DNA from: Spirochaetes bacterium GWB1_60_80
GTDB lineage: Bacteria > Spirochaetota > Spirochaetia > Treponematales > UBA12059
Reading direction: 5' to 3'
Assembly (NCBI GenBank): GCA_001829185.1
Contig: MIAR01000057.1
Location: forward strand, 1 to 57,029
DNA: 57,029 nucleotides
In this document: positions 50,218-57,029 of the stretch, piece by piece
How positions within the stretch are numbered: the stretch's first letter is position 1
How the letters are laid out: each line of letters starts with the position of its first letter
Position numbers and translations under genes: made by a program
Notes under the pieces: generated by a model
What the model saw: only the letters and a program-made list of their open reading frames with translations
Told to the model about the DNA's origin: nothing
The model's database searches: none

Positions 50218-52227
50218 TTATTCGGCCGGCTTGTCGGGGCGCTTGCCGCCCTTGTAGGGCTTGTCGCCGTACTTGCCGGCCGGTTTCCCGGCATAGCCGC
50301 CTGTCGGCTTGCCAGCATAGCCGCCTGTCGGCTTGCCAGCATAGCCACCGCCCGGCTTGCCGGCGGAGCCGCCACCAGCCGGCTTGCCGCCGTAGCGGCT
50401 GCCGCGATCCTGGTAGGGAGTGCGCGGCCGGGCGCCAGGGCCGTCCTTCGGTATGGCGATCTTGACGAAGGGCGCGCCGCGCTGCTTGCGGGCTTCCTGG
50501 ATGGCGCGCTCGGCGGCATCGAAGGGCACGGTGGCGAACGAAAAGTTCTCCAGCACTTCGATGGCATCGACCATGCGATCCGGCAGGCCGGTCAGCCGCT
50601 TGACGGCCTCAGCGATGTCCTTCGGCCAAACGCCGTCGCGCTTGCCCAGGCCGATATACAGCCGGGCGGTGCCGGTGCTGTCTACCGACACGTCGCGCAC
50701 CTCGCCGTAGCGCCGCGGATCCAGGTCACCGGCGTAGGCCGCCGCCGCCAGAGCCGCCACGGCGTCGCGCGGGCTCAGGCTGACCAGCAGCTCGTCGGCC
50801 AGCTCGTAGAAAGCCTTGGTGAAGCGGGCCACCTTGGCCGGGCCAGCTTCTTCTTTGGCGTCACCGGCCTTGGCCGCTGTGTCGGCAACGACGGCGGCTT
50901 CGATCCCGACGGCCGGGCTGCCGGGCTCAGCGTCGGCCACAGCCACCTCGTTACCCTCGCCAGCCTCACTGGGCTCGGCGATGGCCGCATCGATTTCGGG
51001 ACTTTCTTCGCCCTCCACCGGCGGCAGTACCAGGCCGAGGATGTCGCGCGCCGCTTCGGCGGCCTTGAGCCGGATACGGGTCCGCTTGGCCTGGATAACC
51101 GCGCCGATGGTCGGCACGGCGCCTTTGCGCAGGCCGTCGCCGGAGGCCTTCTTGAGGGCGAAGAGGCGGCGGTACTCCTCGGGCGTCACGAAGGTGATGG
51201 CCGTGCCCTTGTTGCCGGCTCGGCCGGTGCGGCCGATGCGGTGGGTATACGATTCGGTGTCAAACGGCAGGTTGAAGTTGACGACGTGGGTCAGGCGGTC
51301 GATGTCGATGCCGCGCGCCGCCACGTCGGTGGCCACCAGGATGAGCGTCTTGCGCTCGCGGAAACGTCCCAGGATGCGCTCGCGCAGGTCCTGGGAAACG
51401 TCGCCATGCAGAGCTTCGGCGGCGTAACCGCGTTCGGACAAGGCGCGGGCCACGGAATCGGTCTCCACCTTGGTGTGGCAGAAGACCAGGCCGTAGAACT
51501 CGTCCTCCGAGTCGACGATGCGGCAGAGCGCCTCCAGCTTGTCGCGGGCCCGCACCTCCAGCCAGATCTGGTCGGTCAGGCCGGCCTGGACCGGGCTGGT
51601 GTTGTCCTCGACCGTCTCGAACTCGCCCAGGTAGTTGCGGGCGATGCGCAGGATGGCCGACGGCATGGTGGCCGAGAACAGCATGACGCGGCGCAGCGGA
51701 TTGGCTTCCTTGATGACCAGCTCGATGTCCTCGATGAAGCCCATGTCGAGCATCTCGTCGGCCTCGTCGAGCACCAGCCATTCCAGGGCCGACAGATCCA
51801 GGGTCTTGCGGCCGATATGGTCGATAACGCGACCAGGCGTGCCGACGACGATGTCGACGCCGCGCGCCAGGCGGCGCAGCTGCTCGCCCATCGAGGCGCC
51901 GCCGTAGACCGTGGCGATGCGCGGGCAGCCGCCGGTCGAGAAGCTGGACAATTCCTCGGCCACCTGCACCGCCAGCTCACGGGTCGGCACTAAAATCAGG
52001 GCACGCACCTTTTCGCCCGGCACGGCCAGACGGTCGACCAGCGGCAGGCCAAAGGCGGCCGTCTTGCCGGTACCGGTGCGGGCCCGCGCTACCAGGTTGG
52101 GACCAGGCTGCAGCATGCGCGGGATGGCTAGGGACTGGATGGGAGTCGGTTCTTCGAAGCCCTTGCGCTCCAGGGCTTGCATGACCGCGGCACAGAGGCC
52201 GAAGTCGGCAAAAGACAGTAAATTCAT
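50218..52227 (-). CDS. DEAD-box RNA helicase with DbpA-type RNA-binding domain
   Basis: A 669-residue helicase of the CsdA/DeaD group. Motifs are ARTGTGKT (I), PTRELA (Ia), DEAD (II), SAT (III) and HRIGRTGRAG (VI), with DEAD at about residue 152. An Ala/Glu-rich insert (about 410-480) precedes a DbpA/CsdA RNA-binding domain (RDVSVDSTGTARLYIGLGKRD). The C-terminal tail is basic and contains three AGKPTGGY-type octapeptides. AAGGAA precedes the ATG at 52227. It probably acts in ribosome assembly or mRNA unwinding. A structured region lies 90 bases upstream and could be part of its leader. Confidence 0.95.
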   Translation of the reverse strand: MNLLSFADFGLCAAVMQALERKGFEEPTPIQSLAIPRMLQPGPNLVARARTGTGKTAAFGLPLVDRLAVPGEKVRALILVPTRELAVQVAEELSSFSTGGCPRIATVYGGASMGEQLRRLARGVDIVVGTPGRVIDHIGRKTLDLSALEWLVLDEADEMLDMGFIEDIELVIKEANPLRRVMLFSATMPSAILRIARNYLGEFETVEDNTSPVQAGLTDQIWLEVRARDKLEALCRIVDSEDEFYGLVFCHTKVETDSVARALSERGYAAEALHGDVSQDLRERILGRFRERKTLILVATDVAARGIDIDRLTHVVNFNLPFDTESYTHRIGRTGRAGNKGTAITFVTPEEYRRLFALKKASGDGLRKGAVPTIGAVIQAKRTRIRLKAAEAARDILGLVLPPVEGEESPEIDAAIAEPSEAGEGNEVAVADAEPGSPAVGIEAAVVADTAAKAGDAKEEAGPAKVARFTKAFYELADELLVSLSPRDAVAALAAAAYAGDLDPRRYGEVRDVSVDSTGTARLYIGLGKRDGVWPKDIAEAVKRLTGLPDRMVDAIEVLENFSFATVPFDAAERAIQEARKQRGAPFVKIAIPKDGPGARPRTPYQDRGSRYGGKPAGGGSAGKPGGGYAGKPTGGYAGKPTGGYAGKPAGKYGDKPYKGGKRPDKPAE
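50291..50362. repeat. 24-bp tandem repeat encoding the helicase tail (3 units)
   Basis: Units start at 50291, 50315 and 50339 and share GCATAGCC..C...CGGCTTGCC. They encode a Gly/Lys/Pro/Tyr octapeptide in the disordered RNA-binding tail; copy-number change would keep the frame. Confidence 0.85.
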
Positions 52228-52314
52228 GGTTTTCCTTGTCATGTCGTTTGGGACTGGCCAAAGCGCGGTTTCGACCGTCGACAAGGGCTGGTCCATCCGG
52301 TTGCCTATAGCGTA

Positions 52315-52456
52315 CCGGAGCCAAGGCGCAAAATCGCCAGATTTCGGAATATCCCGCTAAAGCGGGGCCCGATTGCGCCGAAATTTCAAGTAGAGGGGCG
52401 CGGAAATCCGCGACGGCTCCGGCCGGCGAGGCCCAATGCCCCATCCTGCCGCATTG
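52315..52456. other. Multi-stem structured region upstream of a small ORF
   Basis: An 8-bp stem CCGGAGCC/GGCTCCGG (52315-52322 with 52415-52422) closes a junction. Inside are GGCGCAA/TTGCGCC (52325/52373) capped by CCCGC/GCGGG (52353/52362) and a separate CGCGG/CCGCG hairpin (52399/52408). A further hairpin CAATGC/GCATTG (52434/52451) ends directly before the ribosome-binding site of the ORF at 52468. It could be an RNA leader on the plus strand or, read the other way, part of the helicase leader. It matches no riboswitch I know. Confidence 0.55.
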
Positions 52457-52467
52457 AGGAGAGGAAC

Positions 52468-52662
52468 ATGAAACAGTTCGCCATCAAGAGCACGGATACA
52501 TCGCCCTCGGTCATGGAATTACTCGATGAAATCGAAAGCGGCTTCGTGGTGCGCATCGTCCGCAAGCGCGAGGACTGGGAAGACATCAGTGAAGAATTCA
52601 TCACCCGGGAATTGTTCGAGACCTGCGTCAGGACCGGTTACCTCGCCGAGCTTTCGGCCTGA
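52468..52662 (+). CDS. Small unrecognised protein (64 aa)
   Basis: A 64-residue frame with AGGAGAGG before the ATG. The protein is acidic and well-formed, with helices ELLDEIESGF and ISEEFITRELFETCVRTGYL and a strand-like FVVRIVRKRE. No signal peptide and no family recognised. It is preceded by the structured region and ends 24 bases before the convergent receiver gene. The ribosome-binding site and codon composition make it a credible gene. Confidence 0.62.
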   Translation: MKQFAIKSTDTSPSVMELLDEIESGFVVRIVRKREDWEDISEEFITRELFETCVRTGYLAELSA

Positions 52663-52686
52663 TCCTTCCCGGACACTGTAAAAAAG

Positions 52687-53067
52687 TCAAGCCTGGCAAG
52701 CCCCGCCGATGGCCCTCGCCACGGCAGCCACCAGTTCCTGCGGCGTGAACGGCTTGGCCAGCGAACAGACCACGCCGAAATGGCCCGAGAAGTTCCGGAT
52801 GGAGTCGGTCTCGACCGGCACCCGGCCGGACATCAGCACGATGGCCAGGCTCTTCTTATGCTGGTGCAGCTCCATGGCTAGTTCCAGACCGTTCTTGTCC
52901 GGCATGAAGACATCCATCAAGACGACCGCCGGATCGTGAGCGGCTACCATGCGGACGGCCTCGCCGGCCGAAGCCGCGCAGACTACTTTGTAGCCGGCCT
53001 TGTTGAGCATCAAGGTTACCACCTCGCGGATCTCGCTCTCGTCGTCGACAACTAAAATAGTCTGCAT
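52687..53067 (-). CDS. Single-domain response regulator (CheY-like)
   Basis: A 126-residue receiver-only protein. The acidic pair is in VVDDESEI (residues 6-13), phospho-Asp in VVLMDVFMPDKNG (about residue 55), the switch Thr/Ser in LMSGRVP and Lys in LAKPFTP. There is no output domain, so it may receive phosphate from a hybrid kinase such as 44553-47246 or act on a protein partner. The ATG at 53067 follows GAGGAGAGG by about 11 bases; the longer frame upstream is not supported. Confidence 0.92.
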   Translation of the reverse strand: MQTILVVDDESEIREVVTLMLNKAGYKVVCAASAGEAVRMVAAHDPAVVLMDVFMPDKNGLELAMELHQHKKSLAIVLMSGRVPVETDSIRNFSGHFGVVCSLAKPFTPQELVAAVARAIGGACQA

Positions 53068-53206
53068 GGTATTCGCTGCCTCTCCTCGTCCCGGATAGTA
53101 TAATGTGTTACCGTTTATGATGCAACCATGGCGGCGCGCCGGCTTGACCAGAGGCCCGTATCCCGCTATCATGGCAGCCGTTGCCCAGGCAACCGAGCCA
53201 ATCCGC

Positions 53207-53291
53207 GCCGGGGTGGTGGAATGGTAGACACCAGGGACTTAAAATCCCTTACTGCGCAAGCGGTGTGCGAGTTCAAGTCTCGTCCCCGGCA
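53207..53291 (+). tRNA. tRNA-Leu (anticodon TAA)
   Basis: An 85-base class II tRNA. Acceptor GCCGGGG pairs with CCCCGGC, discriminator A. Anticodon stem AGGGA/TCCCT holds loop CTTAAAA with anticodon TAA, followed by a long variable arm and a GTTCAAG T loop. CCA is not encoded. A terminator lies 22 bases downstream. Confidence 0.95.
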
Positions 53292-53313
53292 AATCGGTAT
53301 CTTTGGCTGACGG

Positions 53314-53341
53314 GCCACCCTTCATGAGTGGCTTTTTTTTA
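53314..53341 (+). terminator. Terminator after tRNA-Leu
   Basis: GCCAC and GTGGC pair around a 9-base loop, followed by an uninterrupted T-run to 53341. Confidence 0.82.
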
Positions 53342-53368
53342 TTCCCGGCCGGCCCAACTGGGCCAAGC

Positions 53369-53395
53369 GGCGGCTTTCCAACACTTCAAAAGCTG
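53369..53395. mobile_element. MITE copy 4 (short remnant)
   Basis: GGCTTTCCAACACTTCAAAAGC followed by TGTTAA matches the middle and the very end of the 129-bp element with one mismatch; the parts between are gone. As in copy 3, the TTAA (53396-53399) contains a neighbouring gene's TAA stop codon, here that of the helicase. Confidence 0.7.
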
Positions 53396-55057
53396 TTAAT
53401 CCTCCGGCAGTTCCTTGTCGGGCGCGCCGGAGCGACCCGGGGAACGCGGTTTGCTCGACGCCGAGCGGTAACTACCAGTGGCGGCGGCTACGGCTTTCTG
53501 GATGGCCGACAGCGACTGGGGGTTGACCAGGTGCTGTCCGCGCCCGGCCGATCTTCCCTGGCCGCCACCGCGGGCGGGGCGGTCACCACTCGGGCGGTCG
53601 CTGGCGGGACGCGGACCACTACCGCCAGCCGGGCGATCCGGCCGGCCGGCGGCGGGGCGGCCATGGCCGTCAGGCGAACCACGGTTGCCGCGCTGGGCGT
53701 CGGACGGCCGCTCAGAGGTTGGCCGCTCGCCGCGTTCGGAACGCGGCGAGCGGTCCTGGCTGGGGGCTTGGCCGGCGCGCGGCGCACGGTCGGTACGGGC
53801 GGGGCGATCAGCGCGCGGGGCGCGGTCTTCACGGCGGACCGGCGGCCGGACGCCGTCGGGGCGACCGCCCCGGCCAAAGCGCTGTTCGCCCGGCTCGCGG
53901 TGGTCTTCACCCTGGACGCCGGCGTAGCGATGCTCGCGCACCACCGGTATGCCGCGGCCCAACAGGTGTTCCACCTGGCGCAGCAGTTTCTTTTCCTCGG
54001 TATCGCAGAACGAGATGGCGGCGCCGGAAGCGCCGGCCCGGGCGGTTCGCCCGATGCGATGGACGTAGGTTTCCGGCTCGGTCGGCAGATCGAAGTTAAA
54101 CACGTGGCTGATGTCGTCGACATCGATACCGCGGGCGGCGATATCGGTGGCCACCAGGATGCGGGTCTCGCCGCCACGGAAGGCCTCCATGGTGCGGGTA
54201 CGGTTCCCCTGCCCCTTGTTGGCGTGGATGACGCCAGCCTGGATGCCGGCGGCGTGCAGGCCGCGGGCGATGCGGTCGGCGCCATGCTTGGTGCGCGAGA
54301 AGACGATGGCCCGGAAAACGTTCAGTTCCTCGACCAGATGCGCCAGCAACTCGCGCTTGGCGCCCTTCTCGACATAGTAGAGGGTCTGGGCGATGCTCTC
54401 GACGGCCGGCTTGTCCGGTTCGATGGACACCCGCACCGGCTTGTTGAGCAGGCCGGTGGCCAGGCCCTCGATCTCGGTAGGCATAGTGGCCGAAAAAAGC
54501 AGGGTCTGGCGCTGCTTGGGCAGCAAGGCGATGATCTTGCGGACGTCGTGGATGAAACCCATGTCCAGCATGCGGTCGGCCTCGTCGAAAACGACGATCT
54601 CGACCGCCGCCAGGCTGAGCGCGCCGTCATGATGCAGGTCGAGCAGGCGGCCGGGCGTGGCTACCAGGACATCGACGCCGCGGGACAGGGCCCGCACCTG
54701 CGGCACCTTGCCGACGCCGCCGTAGACACAGGCGCGGGACAGGCCACTGTGCCGGCCATAGGCGGCGAAGCTGGCGTCGATCTGGGCGGCCAGCTCGCGG
54801 GTCGGCGCCACCACCAGGGAACGCACCTGGCGAGGCTGCAGCTTGCGGTGGTCGGCGGACAGGCGCTGGATGATGGGCAGGGCGAAGGCCGCGGTCTTGC
54901 CGGTGCCGGTCTGGGCACAGCCCAGCAAGTCGCGACCTTCCAGGAGGGAGGGAATGGATTGTTGCTGGATGGGGGTCGGCTTGGCATAGCCCTCGTGCAG
55001 CAGGGCCTTGAGACAGTCGGGCGACAAGCCCAACATCTCGAAACTAGGGTCTATCAT
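53396..55057 (-). CDS. DEAD-box RNA helicase, RhlE-like
   Basis: A 553-residue helicase with AQTGTGKT (I), PTRELA (Ia), DEAD (II), SAT (III) and HRIGRTARAG (VI), and the Q motif GYAKPTPIQQQ. The core ends near residue 370. The rest is a long Arg/Gly/Asp/Pro-rich disordered tail typical of RhlE-type proteins and useful for RNA binding. AAGGAA lies before the ATG at 55057. Its stop codon sits in a MITE target sequence. It is distinct from the DbpA-domain helicase at 50218-52227. Confidence 0.95.
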   Translation of the reverse strand: MIDPSFEMLGLSPDCLKALLHEGYAKPTPIQQQSIPSLLEGRDLLGCAQTGTGKTAAFALPIIQRLSADHRKLQPRQVRSLVVAPTRELAAQIDASFAAYGRHSGLSRACVYGGVGKVPQVRALSRGVDVLVATPGRLLDLHHDGALSLAAVEIVVFDEADRMLDMGFIHDVRKIIALLPKQRQTLLFSATMPTEIEGLATGLLNKPVRVSIEPDKPAVESIAQTLYYVEKGAKRELLAHLVEELNVFRAIVFSRTKHGADRIARGLHAAGIQAGVIHANKGQGNRTRTMEAFRGGETRILVATDIAARGIDVDDISHVFNFDLPTEPETYVHRIGRTARAGASGAAISFCDTEEKKLLRQVEHLLGRGIPVVREHRYAGVQGEDHREPGEQRFGRGGRPDGVRPPVRREDRAPRADRPARTDRAPRAGQAPSQDRSPRSERGERPTSERPSDAQRGNRGSPDGHGRPAAGRPDRPAGGSGPRPASDRPSGDRPARGGGQGRSAGRGQHLVNPQSLSAIQKAVAAATGSYRSASSKPRSPGRSGAPDKELPED

Positions 55058-55280
55058 CAATTTCCTTTTTCTAGAGTATGTCGGCAGGCACTGACAACCG
55101 GATCCGCCAGCCAAAACTGCCGGCAGCCGATCGCTCAGTCGGTTGTAACCTGGAGGCCTGACGCTCGATCCGGCAGCCGCTCGCGGCGGCGGGAGGTGGC
55201 ATTCGAAACGCGCAGACTGGACACAATGTCTCCACTGGCTTCAAATATACCGAAAAAGGGCCGCTCTGCATAGTAGGTCA
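55058..55280. other. Helicase upstream region, no feature seen
   Basis: No gene, RNA or convincing promoter was found in this part of the 516-base gap between the RhlE-like helicase and the membrane protein gene. Confidence 0.4.
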
Positions 55281-55330
55281 ACCGTTTCTAGCCGTTTCCA
55301 TCCGTTTCTAACTGTTTCCACCCATTTCCA
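55281..55330. repeat. Five imperfect decanucleotide repeats
   Basis: The units ACCGTTTCTA, GCCGTTTCCA, TCCGTTTCTA, ACTGTTTCCA and CCCATTTCCA follow each other without gaps, with TTTC in the same place in each. At 10 bases per unit the TTTC tract recurs on one face of the helix. Confidence 0.85.
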
Positions 55331-55415
55331 GCCGCATCAGGCTCAGCCAGATACCCGTTTAGCCAGGCGGGAGCGTCGCGGCCGAGTAGGAGTCTGTCAG
55401 GCTTTGGGTTTTGGC

Positions 55416-55525
55416 CCAGCGAAAGTGAGCCACGAGTGGAAAATTGGTGAGGATTGAGGGTCATACTTCCGGTATGGCCCGATTGACGAACCGATTTTAC
55501 GCTGTGGGGCGCTGAGCTCGGCTAA
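55416..55525. repeat. Imperfect ~110-bp inverted repeat
   Basis: The sequence folds back around 55469. The inner stem is GGGTCATAC/GTATGGCCC (55458-55466 with 55472-55480), then ATTGGT/ACCGAT, then AAAAT and CCAC/GTGG blocks and a GCTGAG/GTGAGC-like outer part. It resembles a degenerate transposable element or an intergenic repeat family; no reading frame is present. Confidence 0.6.
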
Positions 55526-55573
55526 AAAGTGTGAAAAGCTCTTCCGAGTTTCTGGATTCTTCAGATTTGTTTC

Positions 55574-56926
55574 CTAATTTTTCTTGATAATCATTCTTCG
55601 CTTTCCATAGCCCGACAGGCTCCTAGCCAGCCAGGCACCGACGCCCCACCCATAACCGGCCAAGGCGAGCAGCAGCAGCGTCCGGATGAGGGACCGGTAC
55701 CAGGGCTGCAACAAGCGCTCAGGCAGATAGCGCAGCGCGACGTAGCCGTAGAGGACCCCATCCCGCCAGTAGGCCCGGCGGTATTCGAGTAGCCCGCCCT
55801 GACTGATGAAGCGGGACCGGAAGAAGACATTGTCCGCGGCCACCAGGCGGCCGGGGCCAGCTACGGCCGCCGCGCTGGGGTCATTACCGGCCGGAGCGGT
55901 GGGAGCGGTCGGTTCCGGCGCGGTGCCTAGGCCATTGGCGATGACCAGGGCAGCCGGCGGGGCATTGAAGGCTGCGGCCGGGGCTGGCCGGCGCAGGGCT
56001 ACCAGCGCCAGGTTGGTGCTGGCCTGCAGGATGAAGGTATCGTCCTGCCAGCCAGGCTGCCACCAGCTGACGTCAACCGGCGCCAGCGGACTGTCCCGCC
56101 AACTGGTGGCCAGGGCGGCAAACCAGGTAGCCAGCTCGGGTCGCGTCGGTTGGCTGGAGAGACGAGTCGCTAAACGCTGACAGAGACGCTCGGCATCGCG
56201 GCGAGCCAAATCAAGCAGGCTGTCGGCCTGCTGCCAGAGCTGAAAAAGGTTAAACAGAATCAGCGCCAGAGCGAACGGCCAGGCCGCCGGCCGCCGCCAG
56301 CGGGGCGTTTGATTCGACCGGCCGACCAATCCGGTTCCGCTGAGGCTGGCCGGCGCCAGAGCCACTCCGGACTGGGCCGCGGCCAGCCGCCGGGACAGCG
56401 CCAGCCGATACCAGGCCCAAGCATGCCAGAGCACTGCCAGCCCGGCCAGGCACCAGCTTAGCCAACCGACGTAGCGGAAATAATCAGGGCCGCCGGCAAA
56501 CAGCCAGACATGGGCCAAGTGGCTGCCAACCAGCAAGCCGCTCAGGCTAACGGCCGCGGCCAGCGACAGTCGGCCGTCCAGGCGCAAGGCCAGCGGCAGG
56601 CGCCCACCCAGCCAACCGGCCAGCGCCTGCCACAGCGCGTACAGGAAGCCCAGGTAGACCGCGGCCAGCAAGGCCAGCGCCAGCCCCCAAGCCACCGGCC
56701 CGGTTGGCGCGCTCTGCCGTCCCGGCCAGCTGGCGGCCAGTGTGGGCGGGTCGAGGTAGCTAGTCCAGTGCAAAGGTTGTAAGGCCCGGTCGGGCGGCCA
56801 GCCCACCAGCAGCGGCAGAAACAGCCAGGCTAGGCAAAACAGCGGTACAGCCCAGGCCAGGATGAGCCTCAAGCGCGACTGGCGCCGATACCGGGCTTCC
56901 GGCGATGAACCCAAAACTGTGCGCAT
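55574..56926 (-). CDS. Multi-pass membrane protein of unknown function
   Basis: A 450-residue protein with about six N-terminal membrane helices (residues 20-240), a helical segment rich in Gln, Leu and Arg (QLWQQADSLLDLARRDAERL), a soluble, Trp/Ala-rich domain (about 280-405) and a last helix followed by the basic end GYGKRRMIIKKN. The layout resembles the input half of a membrane sensor whose cytoplasmic output is missing or was lost. GGAGAGG precedes the ATG at 56926. No family recognised. The gene ends 48 bases from a large inverted repeat. Confidence 0.7.
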   Translation of the reverse strand: MRTVLGSSPEARYRRQSRLRLILAWAVPLFCLAWLFLPLLVGWPPDRALQPLHWTSYLDPPTLAASWPGRQSAPTGPVAWGLALALLAAVYLGFLYALWQALAGWLGGRLPLALRLDGRLSLAAAVSLSGLLVGSHLAHVWLFAGGPDYFRYVGWLSWCLAGLAVLWHAWAWYRLALSRRLAAAQSGVALAPASLSGTGLVGRSNQTPRWRRPAAWPFALALILFNLFQLWQQADSLLDLARRDAERLCQRLATRLSSQPTRPELATWFAALATSWRDSPLAPVDVSWWQPGWQDDTFILQASTNLALVALRRPAPAAAFNAPPAALVIANGLGTAPEPTAPTAPAGNDPSAAAVAGPGRLVAADNVFFRSRFISQGGLLEYRRAYWRDGVLYGYVALRYLPERLLQPWYRSLIRTLLLLALAGYGWGVGAWLARSLSGYGKRRMIIKKN

Positions 56927-56950
56927 GGCGGCCTCTCCGTGTTGCCTCAT

Positions 56951-57020
56951 AATAAAATCTAGTCCTACGAGGTGGTTGCCTCATAAGTCAAATTCTAGTC
57001 CAAGGATAAGCTTGGACTAG
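56951..57020. repeat. Direct and inverted repeats at the window edge
   Basis: GTTGCCTCATAA followed by an AT-rich spacer and CTAGTCC occurs twice (from 56941 and 56975). The second copy leads into the inverted repeat CTAGTCCAA-N8-TTGGACTAG (56995-57020). Together they look like an operator or the end of an element, upstream of the membrane protein gene. Confidence 0.5.
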
Positions 57021-57029
57021 AGTTTCCTG

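Noticed and set aside
50052-51993. Long plus-strand frames opposite the CsdA-like helicase
   Set aside because: They are antisense shadows of a GC-rich gene and have no motifs or ribosome-binding sites.
53303-55273. 656-codon open frame on the plus strand, longer than the helicase on the other strand
   Set aside because: It is the antisense of the Arg/Gly-rich helicase and has only low-complexity Gly/Ala/Arg content. All DEAD-box motifs are on the minus strand.

Overview
The window is GC-rich and gene-dense. It looks like chromosomal DNA of an anaerobic Gram-negative bacterium, most plausibly a spirochaete of the Treponema/Spirochaeta type. That assignment is inferred from a cyclophilin-FKBP fusion lipoprotein, membrane-bound LuxR regulators, HD-GYP and GGDEF signalling proteins, outer-membrane proteins with lipoprotein/LysM partners, and obligate-anaerobe redox genes. 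No 16S or other firm marker is present.

Region 1 (157-22354, all minus strand) is a purine-salvage and purine-degradation cluster of the type linked to selenium-dependent molybdenum hydroxylases and anaerobic uric-acid breakdown. In transcription order it holds adenine deaminase, xanthine dehydrogenase FAD/2Fe-2S and Mo subunits, an allantoinase/hydantoinase-like enzyme, YgfK, SsnA, YgeY, a threonine-synthase-like PLP enzyme, a second fold-type II PLP enzyme, an 8-oxoguanine-deaminase-like amidohydrolase, a YgfM-type FAD subunit, an XdhD-type 2Fe-2S/Mo protein and YgeW. Six junctions are 4-base ATGA/GTGA overlaps, so this is one translationally coupled unit. The usual diaminopropionate ammonia-lyase (YgeX) is absent and two other PLP enzymes occupy that part of the operon. 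The FAD subunit carries an in-frame 18-bp tandem repeat just before its flavin loop.

Region 2 (22434-31611) holds a GAF-GGDEF cyclase, an outer-membrane protein, a lipoprotein/LysM pair, an M18 aminopeptidase, a broken GNAT acetyltransferase gene and a membrane HD-GYP phosphodiesterase. Region 3 (31699-33126) is an AT-richer island with a lone carbamoyltransferase, a gene fragment, a MITE, a perfect 74-bp palindrome built on the 3' end of tRNA-Glu, and tRNA-Gln. Region 4 (33304-37375) carries housekeeping-type genes: DJ-1, RseC-like, a YmdB homologue that has lost most of its metal ligands, dCMP deaminase and the dual immunophilin.

Region 5 (37374-47246) is the best candidate for an undescribed system. 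Five adjacent envelope genes encode a POTRA/beta-barrel protein, a secreted helical-repeat protein, a SafE/CcdA-like membrane protein, a NapH-like polyferredoxin and an anchored DOMON-like/TPR protein. They lie behind a membrane-embedded LuxR regulator and opposite a hybrid histidine kinase. Region 6 (47295-57029) has a GlpA-like flavoprotein with an SdhB-like partner separated by a MITE, two DEAD-box helicases, a small ORF behind a structured leader, a receiver protein, tRNA-Leu and a membrane protein.

A 129-bp MITE with CAGG...CCTG ends and 4-bp YTAR target duplications occurs twice intact (29421-29549, 32708-32836), once deleted (48077-48164) and once as a remnant (53369-53395). It ties together several of the oddities in the window.
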